A DNA stretch of 64,000 bases from Clostridium lacusfryxellense (lineage in GTDB: Bacteria > Bacillota > Clostridia > Clostridiales > Clostridiaceae): positions 31,512 through 95,511 of the forward strand of contig NZ_JAHLEB010000017.1 of the NCBI RefSeq assembly GCF_018861735.1, read 5' to 3'. Both the position numbers and the translations under genes were made by a program. The notes under the pieces were generated by a model. The model saw nothing but the letters and a program-made list of their open reading frames with translations. It was not told the DNA's origin and ran no database searches. Shown piece by piece: positions 18,589-27,825 of this stretch. Numbering within the stretch: position 1 is the stretch's first letter; each line of letters opens with the position of its first letter.

Positions 18589-19662
18589 ATGAAAATGACG
18601 TTAAGATGGTTTGGAAGCAAACATGATTCAGTTACACTTAAGCAAATAAGACAAATACCAGGTGTTACAGGTGTTATTACAACACTATATGATATGCCTG
18701 CGGGGAAAGTATGGCCACTCGAGAATATTTTGAAAATAAAAGAAGAAGTTGAAGCAAGTGGACTTAAAATAGAAGGAATAGAAAGTGTAAACATTCACGA
18801 TTCTATTAAAATAGGATCACCTGAAAGAGAACAATATATCCTTAATTATATAGAAACATTAGAAAACTTAGGTAAAGCAGGAATCGATATGGTTTGTTAT
18901 AACTTTATGCCTGTATTCGATTGGACTCGTTCCGACCTTGCTAAGATGCGCGAAGATGGTTCAACAGTTTTATCATATGATCAAGAAATAATAGATGGAA
19001 TTGATCCGGAAAAAATGTTCGAACAAATTGATAAAAATAGTAATGGATATGTAATGCCAGGCTGGGAACCAGAAAGAATGGAATACGTAAAAGAACTATT
19101 TGAAAAATACAAAGATGTAAATGAAGAAAAATTGTTTGATAATCTTGTATATTTTCTAAACAAAATTAAACCAGTATGTGAAAAATACAATATAATGATG
19201 GCAATTCACCCAGATGATCCTGCATGGCCTGTATTTGATTTGCCAAGGATTATAAATAATAAAGAGAACATATTAAAACTTCTAAAGGCTGTTGACGCTA
19301 AATTTAATGGACTTACATTATGTACAGGATCACTTGGATCTAATCCAACTAATGATATTTGTGATGTAATAAGAAGTGCAAAAGGAAGAATTCATTTTGC
19401 TCATGTACGTAACTTAATTTATAATGCGCCTGGTAAATTTGATGAAGCAGCACATTTATCAAGAGATGGATCATTAGATATGTATGAAATTATGAAAGCA
19501 TTTCATGAAATTGGTTTTGACGGACCGGTTCGTCCAGATCATGGTCGCGCTATTTGGGGAGAGATTGCAATGCCAGGATACGGATTGTATGATCGAGCAC
19601 TAGGAGCAACTTATTTAAATGGACTTATAGAAGCAATTGAAAAAAGCGACAAAACAAAATAA
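18589..19662 (+). CDS. uxuA: Mannonate dehydratase
   Basis: 357 aa, the length of the UxuA family. It dehydrates D-mannonate to 2-keto-3-deoxy-D-gluconate using Mn/Fe. Recognisable blocks: MTLRWFGSKHDSVTLKQIRQ at the N terminus, GVITTLYDMPAGKVWP, IESVNIHD, MAIHPDDPAWPVFDLPRI (metal ligand His), LCTGSLG, HFAHVRN and PVRPDHGR. ATG 18589 lies behind AAGGAGGA. Its mannonate is made from fructuronate by the reductase encoded next door (19724). Confidence 0.97.
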   Translation: MKMTLRWFGSKHDSVTLKQIRQIPGVTGVITTLYDMPAGKVWPLENILKIKEEVEASGLKIEGIESVNIHDSIKIGSPEREQYILNYIETLENLGKAGIDMVCYNFMPVFDWTRSDLAKMREDGSTVLSYDQEIIDGIDPEKMFEQIDKNSNGYVMPGWEPERMEYVKELFEKYKDVNEEKLFDNLVYFLNKIKPVCEKYNIMMAIHPDDPAWPVFDLPRIINNKENILKLLKAVDAKFNGLTLCTGSLGSNPTNDICDVIRSAKGRIHFAHVRNLIYNAPGKFDEAAHLSRDGSLDMYEIMKAFHEIGFDGPVRPDHGRAIWGEIAMPGYGLYDRALGATYLNGLIEAIEKSDKTK

Positions 19663-19723
19663 GAGTAAAATTCTAAATGAGTTAAATAATATAGAGTTTA
19701 AATGTAAATTAGGAGGTAATGAA

Positions 19724-21340
19724 TTGAAACTTAGACAAGAAGAATTAAATAATAGAAAGATTTGGGAAGATAACGGATTTGAATTACCACAATTTGATAG
19801 AGCTAAAATGATAAAAGCTACTAAAGAAAATCCTGAATGGGTACATTTTGGCGCTGGAAATATATTTCGTGCTTTTCCAGCAGCTGTTTGTCAAGATTTA
19901 TTAAATAAAGGAATACTTAGCACTGGTATAATAGTTGCTGAAGGTTATGATTATGAAATAATTGAAAAAAGTTTCAAAAAATTTGATGATTTAAATGTTT
20001 TAGTAACTTTAAAAGCTAATGGTAGTTTAGAAAAAAAAGTTATTGGAAGTATTGCAGAATCTTTATGTGTTGATACAAGTAATGCGAGTGACTGGAATAG
20101 ATTAAAAGAAATTTTCAAAAGTAAATCTTTGAAAATGGTTTCTTTTACAATTACAGAAAAAGGTTATAGCTTAGTAGATGGAAGTGGTGAATTTTTAAAA
20201 GACGTAGCAACTGATTTTATTAATGATCCAACTTATGTAAAAAGTTATATTGGAAAACTTACTGCACTATGTTACGAAAGATTTAAAAATGGTAAATTAC
20301 CATTAACACTTGTAAGTATGGATAACTGTTCACATAATGGTACAAAACTTGAGAATGCTATTACTACATTTTCAAATAAATGGGTTGAAAATAAATTAGT
20401 AGAACCTGAATTTTTAGCTTATGTAACAGAAAGTATATCTTATCCTTGGACTATGATAGATAAGATTACACCAAGGCCTGCACAATCTGTAATAGATATG
20501 CTTGTTGAGATTGGGTTTGAAGAAGCTGAAGTTATAATGACTTCAAAAAATACTTTTATTGCTCCGTTTGTTAATGCTGAGCAACCTCAATATTTAGTTA
20601 TTGAAGATGATTTTAAGAATGGTAGACTTCCACTTGATAAAGGTGGCGTTATGTTTGCTGATAAAGAGACTGTAGATAAAGTAGAAAAAATGAAAGTTTG
20701 TACTTGTTTAAATCCTCTTCATACAGCTCTTGCTATATATGGTTGTCTATTATCTTATACTAAAATATCAGACGAAATGAAAGATAATGAGCTTGTAACA
20801 CTTATAAAAAATATAGGATATGTAGAAGGATTACCTGTTGTTGTAAACCCAGGTATTATGTCACCTAAAGACTTTATAGATGAGGTAATGAATGTTAGAT
20901 TACCAAATCCATTTATGCCTGACACACCTCAAAGAATAGTTTGCGATACATCTCAAAAACTTGCTATTCGTTTTGGTGAATCTATCAAGGCTTATGTTGA
21001 AGACCCTAAACTAGATGCTAAAAGTTTAACTTTTATACCACTTGCAATAGCTGGATGGTGTCGTTATCTAATGGCTATAGATGATGAGGGAAATACATTC
21101 GAATTAAGTCCTGATCCTATGCTTTCATCATTAACTAAGATAATAGATAATATTAAGCTTGGTGAAAATGATAATATACATGATACTCTAGTTAAAATTC
21201 TTTCAAATAAGTCAATTATGGGTGTGGATTTATATGAAGTTGGGCTAGGCGATAAAATTGAAGGCTACTTTAAAGAGTTGAATGCTGGAAAAGGCGCTGT
21301 ACGCACAACACTAAAAAAATACTGTAACCCAAAAGTATAA
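19724..21340 (+). CDS. uxuB: Fructuronate reductase (D-mannonate oxidoreductase, mannitol dehydrogenase family)
   Basis: 538 aa from a TTG start at 19724, chosen because AGGAGG stands 8 nt before it; the frame extends upstream to 19637 but that part overlaps uxuA and lacks a site. The N-terminal Rossmann motif is VHFGAGNIFRAFPA. Family blocks follow: TITEKGYSL, VSMDNCSHNG, YPWTMIDKITPRPA (catalytic Lys region) and NPLHTALAIYGCLLSY. It reduces D-fructuronate to D-mannonate with NADH. Directly after uxuA, matching the glucuronate branch; the tagaturonate reductase is the separate paralogue at 24229. A terminator follows at 21365. Confidence 0.9.
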   Translation: MKLRQEELNNRKIWEDNGFELPQFDRAKMIKATKENPEWVHFGAGNIFRAFPAAVCQDLLNKGILSTGIIVAEGYDYEIIEKSFKKFDDLNVLVTLKANGSLEKKVIGSIAESLCVDTSNASDWNRLKEIFKSKSLKMVSFTITEKGYSLVDGSGEFLKDVATDFINDPTYVKSYIGKLTALCYERFKNGKLPLTLVSMDNCSHNGTKLENAITTFSNKWVENKLVEPEFLAYVTESISYPWTMIDKITPRPAQSVIDMLVEIGFEEAEVIMTSKNTFIAPFVNAEQPQYLVIEDDFKNGRLPLDKGGVMFADKETVDKVEKMKVCTCLNPLHTALAIYGCLLSYTKISDEMKDNELVTLIKNIGYVEGLPVVVNPGIMSPKDFIDEVMNVRLPNPFMPDTPQRIVCDTSQKLAIRFGESIKAYVEDPKLDAKSLTFIPLAIAGWCRYLMAIDDEGNTFELSPDPMLSSLTKIIDNIKLGENDNIHDTLVKILSNKSIMGVDLYEVGLGDKIEGYFKELNAGKGAVRTTLKKYCNPKV

Positions 21341-21364
21341 ATATTAAATCAAATCAGTGACTGA

Positions 21365-21400
21365 ATTTTACAAGGGTAAACTCCTTGTGAAATTTTGTTA
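21365..21400 (+). terminator. Terminator after uxuB
   Basis: ATTTTACAAGG (21365-21375) pairs with CCTTGTGAAAT (21383-21393) with one G-U, then TTTGTTATT. It separates the first part of the cluster from the eda unit, which has its own operator half-site. Confidence 0.72.
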
Positions 21401-21408
21401 TTATAAAA

Positions 21409-21424
21409 TAGCACACGTTAACAA
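21409..21424. promoter_or_regulatory. Degenerate LacI-type operator before eda
   Basis: The right half GTTAACAA (21417-21424) is identical to the dctP operator; the left half TAGCACAC keeps only four of eight positions. TATAAT occurs at 21454-21459 and again at 21459-21464, about 30-40 nt downstream, so the site would lie upstream of the -35 region. Function is inferred. Confidence 0.4.
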
Positions 21425-21505
21425 TTTAGTATGAAGTATGACGCTAACTATGTTATAATATAATGAGATTAATATTTTCAAAATATAAAGTAAGAGGTGT
21501 AATTA

Positions 21506-22150
21506 ATGAAAAGAATTAAAATAATACAAAAGTTAACTGAATATGGAATAGTAGCTGTTATTAGAGCGAATTCTAAAGAAGAAGGCGTGAAAATTGTAGA
21601 TGCTGTTACAAAAGGTGGAATCAATGCAATTGAAGTTACAATGACAGTACCAGGTGCAATAGATGTAATAAAAGAATTAACTGAGATATATAAAGATAAT
21701 GCAGAAGTACTTATAGGAGCAGGAACTGTTCTTGACCCAGAAACTGCAAGAGCGTGTATTTTAGCTGGAGCAAAATATATAGTAAGTCCAAGTTTAAATC
21801 CAGAAACTATAAAATTATGTAACAGATATAGAATTGCTGTTATGCCAGGAATTATGACAGTTAAAGAAGCTATCGAAGCATTAGAACTTGGTGTTGAAAT
21901 AGTAAAAGTATTCCCAGGAAATGTTTTTGGACCACAAATAATAAGTTCTTTAAAAGGACCACTTCCACATGCTAACTTTATGCCAACAGGTGGAGTATCA
22001 CTTGATAATGTTAAAGATTGGATTAAAGCAGGTGCTGTTGCAGTAGGAACTGGCGGAGATTTAACTAAGGGTGCTAAAACTGGAGATTATAAATTAGTAA
22101 CAGAGACTGCTGCTAAATTTGTTGAGGCAGTTAAAAAAGCAAGAGCGTAG
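21506..22150 (+). CDS. eda: 2-keto-3-deoxy-6-phosphogluconate aldolase
   Basis: 214 aa, standard Eda length. Class I aldolase cleaving KDPG to pyruvate and glyceraldehyde 3-phosphate. Active-site residues seen by homology: E43 in AIEVTM, T74 in GAGTV, and the Schiff-base lysine K134 in IVKVFPG. PSLNPE and PTGGVSLDN also match. AGAGGTG site before ATG 21506. First gene of the third sub-operon (eda, two KDG kinases, uxaB, uxaA, yhcH, HIT). Confidence 0.96.
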   Translation: MKRIKIIQKLTEYGIVAVIRANSKEEGVKIVDAVTKGGINAIEVTMTVPGAIDVIKELTEIYKDNAEVLIGAGTVLDPETARACILAGAKYIVSPSLNPETIKLCNRYRIAVMPGIMTVKEAIEALELGVEIVKVFPGNVFGPQIISSLKGPLPHANFMPTGGVSLDNVKDWIKAGAVAVGTGGDLTKGAKTGDYKLVTETAAKFVEAVKKARA

Positions 22151-22197
22151 AAATAACTAAGATCTTAGATACATACTAGATAGAATAAATATTATAG

Positions 22198-22223
22198 CAG
22201 TACATACCAATTGGTATGTACTG
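22198..22223. repeat. 26-bp perfect palindrome between eda and kdgK
   Basis: CAGTACATACC at 22198 is mirrored by GGTATGTACTG ending at 22223 around AATT. As RNA it gives an 11-bp stem with a 4-nt loop, followed by AATTTATAGGAGG with no T-run, so it is not a strong terminator. It could stabilise or process the mRNA, or be a protein-binding site. Confidence 0.7.
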
Positions 22224-22243
22224 AATTTATAGGAGGCAATATT

Positions 22244-23266
22244 ATGGGAAAATTTATAACATTCGGTGAAATCATGCTTAGACTTGCACCAGTAGGATTT
22301 GAAAGATTTGCACAATCAAAAGAATTTGGTGCTGTTTATGGTGGAGGAGAAGCAAACGTTGCTGTATCACTTTCAAATTATGGTAAGGATGCTTACTTTG
22401 TAACAAAATTACCAGAACATGAAATCGGTCAAGCTGCAGTAAATGAACTTAGAAAATATGGCGTAGACACTAACATGATAGTAAGAGGCGGAGATAGAGT
22501 AGGCATTTATTATTGTGAAAAAGGTGCTTCTCAAAGACCTTCTAAAGTAATCTATGATAGAGCTTATTCTTCTATTGCAGAAGCTAAAAGAGAAGATTTC
22601 AATTGGAAAGAAATATTTGCGGATGCTGAGTGGTTCCATTTTACAGGAATAACACCTGCACTATCTGATGAATGTGCAGCTATTACACTTGATGCAGTAA
22701 AGGCAGCAAAAGAAGCTGGAGTTATGGTAAGTGTTGATTTAAACTTTAGAAAAAAACTTTGGAGCAGTGAAAAAGCTGGTAAAGTAATGGGCGAAATCGT
22801 TAAATATTGTGATTTAGTAATAGCAAATGAAGAAGATGCAGAAAAAGTTTTCGGAATTAGTGCTGAAGGAACAGATATAACTGGTGGAACTATAAGTGGC
22901 GAAGGTTATAAAAATGTTGCAAAGAAGCTTAAAGATCTATTTGACTTAAAGTATGTTGCAATTACACTTCGCGAGAGTTTCTCAGCATCAGAAAATGGTT
23001 GGTCTGCAATGTTCTATGATGGAAAAGAATATTATAGTTCTAAAAAATATAAAATGCATATAGTAGATAGAGTTGGCGGCGGAGATTCATTTGGTGCTGG
23101 AATAATATATGGTTTAACATCAGGTCTTTCACATCAAGATTCACTTGAATATGCAGTTGCTGCTTCTTGCCTTAAGCATACTATTGAAGGAGACTTTAAT
23201 CTTGTGTCTAAAGAAGAAGTAGAAACACTTATGAATGGTGATGCTTCTGGAAGGGTGCAAAGATAA
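22244..23266 (+). CDS. kdgK: 2-keto-3-deoxygluconate kinase, first copy (PfkB family)
   Basis: 340 aa from ATG 22244 behind AGGAGG; a longer frame to 22211 runs across the palindrome and has no site. PfkB/ribokinase fold: GEIMLRLAP at the N terminus, GGGEANVAVSLS for sugar binding, HFTGITPALS, DLNFRKKLWS and the anion-hole motif GGGDSFGAG with the catalytic aspartate, where most relatives have GAGD. It phosphorylates 2-keto-3-deoxygluconate to the Eda substrate. A second kinase begins 2 nt after the stop. Confidence 0.92.
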   Translation: MGKFITFGEIMLRLAPVGFERFAQSKEFGAVYGGGEANVAVSLSNYGKDAYFVTKLPEHEIGQAAVNELRKYGVDTNMIVRGGDRVGIYYCEKGASQRPSKVIYDRAYSSIAEAKREDFNWKEIFADAEWFHFTGITPALSDECAAITLDAVKAAKEAGVMVSVDLNFRKKLWSSEKAGKVMGEIVKYCDLVIANEEDAEKVFGISAEGTDITGGTISGEGYKNVAKKLKDLFDLKYVAITLRESFSASENGWSAMFYDGKEYYSSKKYKMHIVDRVGGGDSFGAGIIYGLTSGLSHQDSLEYAVAASCLKHTIEGDFNLVSKEEVETLMNGDASGRVQR

Positions 23267-23268
23267 TT

Positions 23269-24216
23269 ATGGATGTTATAACTTTTGGAGAGTCTATGGT
23301 TTTATTTGGGCCAGATTCCTCAGGGCCTTTAAGATATGTTCAAAACTTTAACAAGTCTATTGCAGGTGCAGAGTCAAATGTAGCTATTGCACTTGCAAAA
23401 CTTGGACATCAGGTTGGTTGGTTTTCAAAACTTGGGGACGACGAATTCGGAAGGTATATTCAGACTACAATTAGAGGTGAAGGTGTAGATGTATCTAGAG
23501 TAATATCTGATCCTAGTAAAAATACAGGTATATTGTTTAAGGAAAGATTTATGCATTCTAATCCTAATGTATATTACTATAGGAAAGGTTCGGCGGCCAG
23601 CACACTGATGCCGGAAGAACTAGATGAAGAGTATATTAAAAACACAAAAATACTTCATATTACAGGCATTACACCTGCTCTTTCAGAGAGTTGCAGAAAA
23701 ACATTATTTAGAGCTATAGAAATTGCGAAAAGCAATAATGTTTTGGTGTCTTTTGACCCGAATATTAGACTTAAATTATGGAGCCAAGAAGAGGCAATAC
23801 CTGTGCTACTTGAAATCGCAAAACAATCAGATATAATTTTCCCAGGTATAGATGAAGGGGAAATGCTTCTTGGACTTACAAATCCTGAAGATATTGCTCA
23901 AGGATTTATGGATATGGGATGTAATATTGTAGCTGTAAAACTTGGAAAAGAAGGTTGTTATGTAACTGACTCAGTTAATAAATTATATGTAAATTCATAT
24001 AGATTAGAAAATCCACAAGATACTGTGGGCGCTGGGGACGGATTTGCAGCAGGTTTCTTATCAGGTATGTTAAGTAAATTAGATTTAAAAGGATGCGCAG
24101 AGTATGCAAATGGAGTTGGAGCCATGGCAGTCCTTGTAAAGGGAGATATGGAAGGTTACCCTAGTATTGAACAATTGATGGCGTTTATTGGAAAAACAAA
24201 AACAATCGAAAGATAG
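23269..24216 (+). CDS. 2-keto-3-deoxygluconate kinase, second copy (PfkB family)
   Basis: 315 aa. PfkB fold with GESMVLFGP, AGAESNVAIALAKLG, KLGDDEFG, HITGITPALS, FDPNIRLKLW and a standard GAGDGFAAGF catalytic motif. It resembles the Bacillus-type KDG kinase more than its neighbour, and the two share only family-level similarity, so they are not a recent duplication. Both fit 2-keto-3-deoxygluconate; one may have another substrate such as a related keto-deoxy sugar acid. ATG 23269, 2 nt after the first kinase; GGAAGGGTG in the end of that gene serves as its ribosome site. Confidence 0.85.
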   Translation: MDVITFGESMVLFGPDSSGPLRYVQNFNKSIAGAESNVAIALAKLGHQVGWFSKLGDDEFGRYIQTTIRGEGVDVSRVISDPSKNTGILFKERFMHSNPNVYYYRKGSAASTLMPEELDEEYIKNTKILHITGITPALSESCRKTLFRAIEIAKSNNVLVSFDPNIRLKLWSQEEAIPVLLEIAKQSDIIFPGIDEGEMLLGLTNPEDIAQGFMDMGCNIVAVKLGKEGCYVTDSVNKLYVNSYRLENPQDTVGAGDGFAAGFLSGMLSKLDLKGCAEYANGVGAMAVLVKGDMEGYPSIEQLMAFIGKTKTIER

Positions 24217-24228
24217 GGAGGAATAGAA

Positions 24229-25677
24229 ATGAATTTAAATAAAGAGACATATAAGGAATATAAACAATATCCTGAAAAAGTTCTTCAATTCGGCGAGGGT
24301 AATTTTTTAAGAGCTTTTGTTGATTGGCAAATTGACAAGATGAATAAAGAAGCTGGATTTAATGGTAGTGTGGTAGTTGTTCAGCCTATCGAGTTTGGAC
24401 TAGTAGATAAATTAAATGAGCAAGATGGTTTATACACACTTTATTTACAAGGAATGAACGAAGGTAAAGCAATAGCTGAGCATTCAGTAATAAATAGTAT
24501 AAGTCGTGGAATAAATCCTTATACTCAGCATGATGAATACTTGAAAATTGCTGAAAACCCAGAGTTAAGATTTGTTTTCTCAAACACTACTGAAGCTGGA
24601 ATTGCGTATGATGAAACTGATAAGCTAGAAGATAAACCTCAAAAAAGTTTTCCAGGAAAGCTTACAGCACTTATGTACCATAGGTTTAAAACATTTGATG
24701 GATCTAAGGATAAGGGACTTATAATAATTCCTTGTGAACTTATAGACAGAAATGGTGATAAACTTAAAGAAATAATTTTAAAACTTGCTGGGCATTGGAA
24801 TTTAGAAGCTGAATTTGCAACTTGGATAAATGAAGCAAATACTTTCTGCTCTACACTTGTTGATAGAATAGTACCAGGATACCCAAGAGATACTATCAAA
24901 GAAATAACGCAGGAACTTGGATATGTTGATAACCTAGTTAATGTCGGAGAACATTTTCATCTTTTCATTATTGAAGGACCAAAATGGATTGAAAATGAAT
25001 TCCCTGCAAGTAAAGCAGGTCTTAATGTTAAATTTGTTGATGATATGACTCCTTACAGAACAAGAAAGGTAAGAATACTTAATGGTTCACATACATCACT
25101 TGTGCCAGTATCATACCTTTATGGATTAAATACAGTTGCACAGTCAGTTGAACATGAAGTTATGGGTAAATTCATTAAAGATACAATATATGATGAAATA
25201 ATTCCTACATTAGACCTTCCGGAAGAAGAGTTATCATATTATGCAAAAGTTGTTCTTGAAAGATTTATGAATCCTTTTGTTAAACATTATTTAATGAGTA
25301 TATCTTTAAATTCAATGTCCAAATATGAAACAAGAGATTTACCTTCATTATTACAATTTGTAAAAATAAAGAAAGAGTTACCTAAAAGATTAGTATTCTC
25401 TTTAGCTGCACTTATGGAGTTCTATAAAGGCAAACGCGGAGAAGAAGTAATTAAATTATCTGATGACGCTGATGTTTTAGAACTATATAAAACAGCGTGG
25501 GATAATTGTGATGGAAGTGAAGTAGCTTTGAAAAAATTAGTGACTACTATCCTTTCTTACAAAAAAGTTTGGAAAATGGATTTGAATGAAGTTAAAGGCT
25601 TAACAGATGCAGTAACGCATTATTTAACTAGCATTGAAAAAGTTGGAACAGTAGAAGCAATTAAAGAAGTTCTCTAA
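24229..25677 (+). CDS. uxaB: Tagaturonate reductase (altronate oxidoreductase)
   Basis: 482 aa, the UxaB length. It reduces D-tagaturonate to D-altronate with NADH in the galacturonate branch. N-terminal Rossmann motif [17 protein letters not shown]; further blocks [62 protein letters not shown] (catalytic Lys/Asn/His region). GGGAGG site before ATG. It belongs to the mannitol dehydrogenase superfamily like the uxuB product but is clearly a different subfamily. Confidence 0.95.
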   Translation: MNLNKETYKEYKQYPEKVLQFGEGNFLRAFVDWQIDKMNKEAGFNGSVVVVQPIEFGLVDKLNEQDGLYTLYLQGMNEGKAIAEHSVINSISRGINPYTQHDEYLKIAENPELRFVFSNTTEAGIAYDETDKLEDKPQKSFPGKLTALMYHRFKTFDGSKDKGLIIIPCELIDRNGDKLKEIILKLAGHWNLEAEFATWINEANTFCSTLVDRIVPGYPRDTIKEITQELGYVDNLVNVGEHFHLFIIEGPKWIENEFPASKAGLNVKFVDDMTPYRTRKVRILNGSHTSLVPVSYLYGLNTVAQSVEHEVMGKFIKDTIYDEIIPTLDLPEEELSYYAKVVLERFMNPFVKHYLMSISLNSMSKYETRDLPSLLQFVKIKKELPKRLVFSLAALMEFYKGKRGEEVIKLSDDADVLELYKTAWDNCDGSEVALKKLVTTILSYKKVWKMDLNEVKGLTDAVTHYLTSIEKVGTVEAIKEVL

Positions 25678-25695
25678 TCATATTTTACAAAAAAA

Positions 25696-25721
25696 GTCCT
25701 CCACTTTTAGAAGTGGGGGAC
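25696..25721 (+). promoter_or_regulatory. Stem-loop between uxaB and uxaA
   Basis: GTCCTCCACTT (25696-25706) pairs with AAGTGGGGGAC (25711-25721), one G-U. It is preceded by seven A and followed by AAATAC, so on the + strand it is not a terminator. AAGTGG recurs at 25746 and AAGTGGGG at 25752, next to the uxaA start, so the left arm has alternative partners. A control role is inferred only. Confidence 0.5.
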
Positions 25722-25767
25722 AAATACTATTACAAAAAGAGATTCAAGTGGAAGTGGGGTAAGACTT

Positions 25768-27255
25768 TTGAAAAATATAATACAGATAAATGAAAACGAT
25801 AATATAGTAGTGGCATTGACTGATTTAACAAAACATGAAGTGATTATCATAAGAAATAAAGAGGTAACATTAAAAGAAGATGTTAAAAGAGGACATAAAA
25901 TAGCAATAAGTGATATTAAAATGGATGAAAATATTGTAAAATATGGGTTTCCAATAGGGCACTCAGTTGTTGATGTATTTGAAGGGCAATGGGTCCATAC
26001 TCATAATATAAAAACAAACTTGGATGGAATAAAAGAATATAAATTCGATCAGAAACTTATAGAAAATACCTATACCAATAGAAACTTAACTTTTAATGGC
26101 TATAAAAGAATTGATGGAAATGTAGGTATTAGAAATGAGCTTTGGATAGTGCCTACTGTTGGTTGTGTAAACGGGATAGCTGATAGAATTATTGATAAGT
26201 TCAAAGAGATGGTAGGGGATTTAACTATAGATAATGTTGAAGTATTAAAGCATAACTATGGTTGTTCGCAGCTTGGAGATGATCATATAAGTACAAGAAC
26301 AATATTAGGAGATGCCGTTAAACATCCAAATAACGGCGGAGTTTTGGTATTAGGACTTGGATGTGAAAACAACGGTATGGATGATTTTAAGAAATCCTTA
26401 GGGGATTTTAATGAAAAAAGAGTTAAGTTCTTGATTTCTCAAGAAGTTTCTGACGAAATACAAGAAGGGGCAAATCGTCTTGTAGAGCTTTATGAAATTA
26501 TGAAAGAAGACAAAAGAGAAGTCTGTAGCTTATCAGAACTTAAAATTGGTTTAAAATGTGGAGGTTCTGATGGACTTTCTGGCATTACAGCAAATCCTCT
26601 TGTAGGAAAATTTTCAGATTTCCTTGTAGCACAGGGCGGTAGCACAATATTAACAGAAGTACCAGAAATGTTTGGAGCAGAAACTCTTCTTATGGCTAGA
26701 TCTAAAAATGAAGAGGTTTATAACAAAACTGTTCATTTAATTAATGATTTCAAAGAATATTTTATGAAGTATGACCAACCAGTGTATGAGAATCCTTCGC
26801 CAGGAAATAAAGCTGGAGGAATAACTACTCTTGAGGATAAATCACTAGGTTGCACTCAAAAGGCAGGCACAGAAACGGTTGTGGATGTACTTAAATATGG
26901 AGAGACATTAACGAAAAAAGGACTTAATCTTTTAAGTGCTCCAGGTAATGATTTAGTAGCAGCTTCTGCGCTCGCAGCATCTGGATGTCAAATGGTTCTT
27001 TTCACAACAGGTAGGGGTACTCCATTTGGTAGTTTTGTACCTACAATGAAGATATCAACAAACACTCAAATATTTGAATTAAAACCTCACTGGATTGATT
27101 TTAATGCAGGAAGTTTAGTTCAAGATAAATCTTTAGAAGATTTAACTGAGGAACTTGTAGAATATATAATTAGAGTAGCGAATGGAGAATTAGTTAACAA
27201 TGAAAAAAATAATTTCAGAGAGTTAGCTATTTTTAAGAGTGGAGTAACACTTTAA
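25768..27255 (+). CDS. uxaA: Altronate dehydratase
   Basis: 495 aa, full-length UxaA: an N-terminal SAF-like domain (about 1-95, with VKRGHKIAI and GHSVVDVFEGQWVHTHN) and the C-terminal dehydratase domain (GYKRIDGNVGIRNELWIVPTVGCVN, HNYGCSQLGDDH, LGLGCENN, GLKCGGSDGLSGITANPL, GCTQKAGT, FTTGRGTPFG). It converts D-altronate to 2-keto-3-deoxygluconate. Start TTG at 25768, with the GTGGGG stretch at 25755 as the only ribosome-site candidate; this weak start and the stem-loop in front suggest reduced or regulated translation. Confidence 0.96.
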   Translation: MKNIIQINENDNIVVALTDLTKHEVIIIRNKEVTLKEDVKRGHKIAISDIKMDENIVKYGFPIGHSVVDVFEGQWVHTHNIKTNLDGIKEYKFDQKLIENTYTNRNLTFNGYKRIDGNVGIRNELWIVPTVGCVNGIADRIIDKFKEMVGDLTIDNVEVLKHNYGCSQLGDDHISTRTILGDAVKHPNNGGVLVLGLGCENNGMDDFKKSLGDFNEKRVKFLISQEVSDEIQEGANRLVELYEIMKEDKREVCSLSELKIGLKCGGSDGLSGITANPLVGKFSDFLVAQGGSTILTEVPEMFGAETLLMARSKNEEVYNKTVHLINDFKEYFMKYDQPVYENPSPGNKAGGITTLEDKSLGCTQKAGTETVVDVLKYGETLTKKGLNLLSAPGNDLVAASALAASGCQMVLFTTGRGTPFGSFVPTMKISTNTQIFELKPHWIDFNAGSLVQDKSLEDLTEELVEYIIRVANGELVNNEKNNFRELAIFKSGVTL

Positions 27256-27326
27256 TTAAAATTATATTTAATAAACAACTTGATTAAATACAGAAAATGA
27301 TTAAAAAAAATATCGGAGGTTTACAA

Positions 27327-27776
27327 ATGGTAATTGATAAATTAAGTAATGCAGCTCAATATTATGGTCTTTCTGGTAGAATAGAAAAGGCTCTGAAATA
27401 TTTACAAAATACAGATTTGAAAAATCTTGAAATAGGTAAACATGAAATTGACGGAAAGAATATTTTTGTTGCTGTTTCCGAATATGATGCAAAAGACATA
27501 GAATTAGGTAAGTGGGAAGCCCACAAGAATTATTTAGATATACAATATGTGGTTTCTGGTAAAGAGAAAATTGGATATGCTTCAATCGATGAAATGAAAA
27601 TGGTTGGTGAATATAACAAAGTAAAAGATGTGATGTTTTTAGAGGGAGAAGGAGATTTATTATTAGTTAATGAAGGAACTTTTGCAATATTTGCACCTCA
27701 AGATGCTCATATGCCTGGAATTAAGGTTAATGCTGGACAACATGTCAAGAAGATAGTTGTAAAGATTTTAGCATAG
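27327..27776 (+). CDS. YhcH/YjgK/YiaL family protein (DUF386)
   Basis: 149 aa from ATG 27327 behind CGGAGGT; the 30-nt longer frame has no site. Cupin-like family with members YhcH (sialic acid operon), YiaL and EbgC. Conserved features: G-KHEIDGKNIFVAVSEY, the acid-rich WEAHKNYLDIQYVVSG block, and FAIFAPQDAHMPG with a metal-type histidine pair near the C terminus. It is thought to act on open-chain or anomeric sugar acids but no firm reaction is known for this branch. Its place at the end of the uronate operon suggests a helper step such as anomer or tautomer conversion (inference). Confidence 0.88.
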   Translation: MVIDKLSNAAQYYGLSGRIEKALKYLQNTDLKNLEIGKHEIDGKNIFVAVSEYDAKDIELGKWEAHKNYLDIQYVVSGKEKIGYASIDEMKMVGEYNKVKDVMFLEGEGDLLLVNEGTFAIFAPQDAHMPGIKVNAGQHVKKIVVKILA

Positions 27777-27825
27777 ATATTAGCCATAAATTCAAACAAA
27801 ATATATTATAAAAGGAGAAATTAAT

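Noticed and set aside
25788..25800. cre-like TGAAAACGATAAT at the start of uxaA
   Set aside because: Two mismatches at conserved positions and location within the coding sequence.
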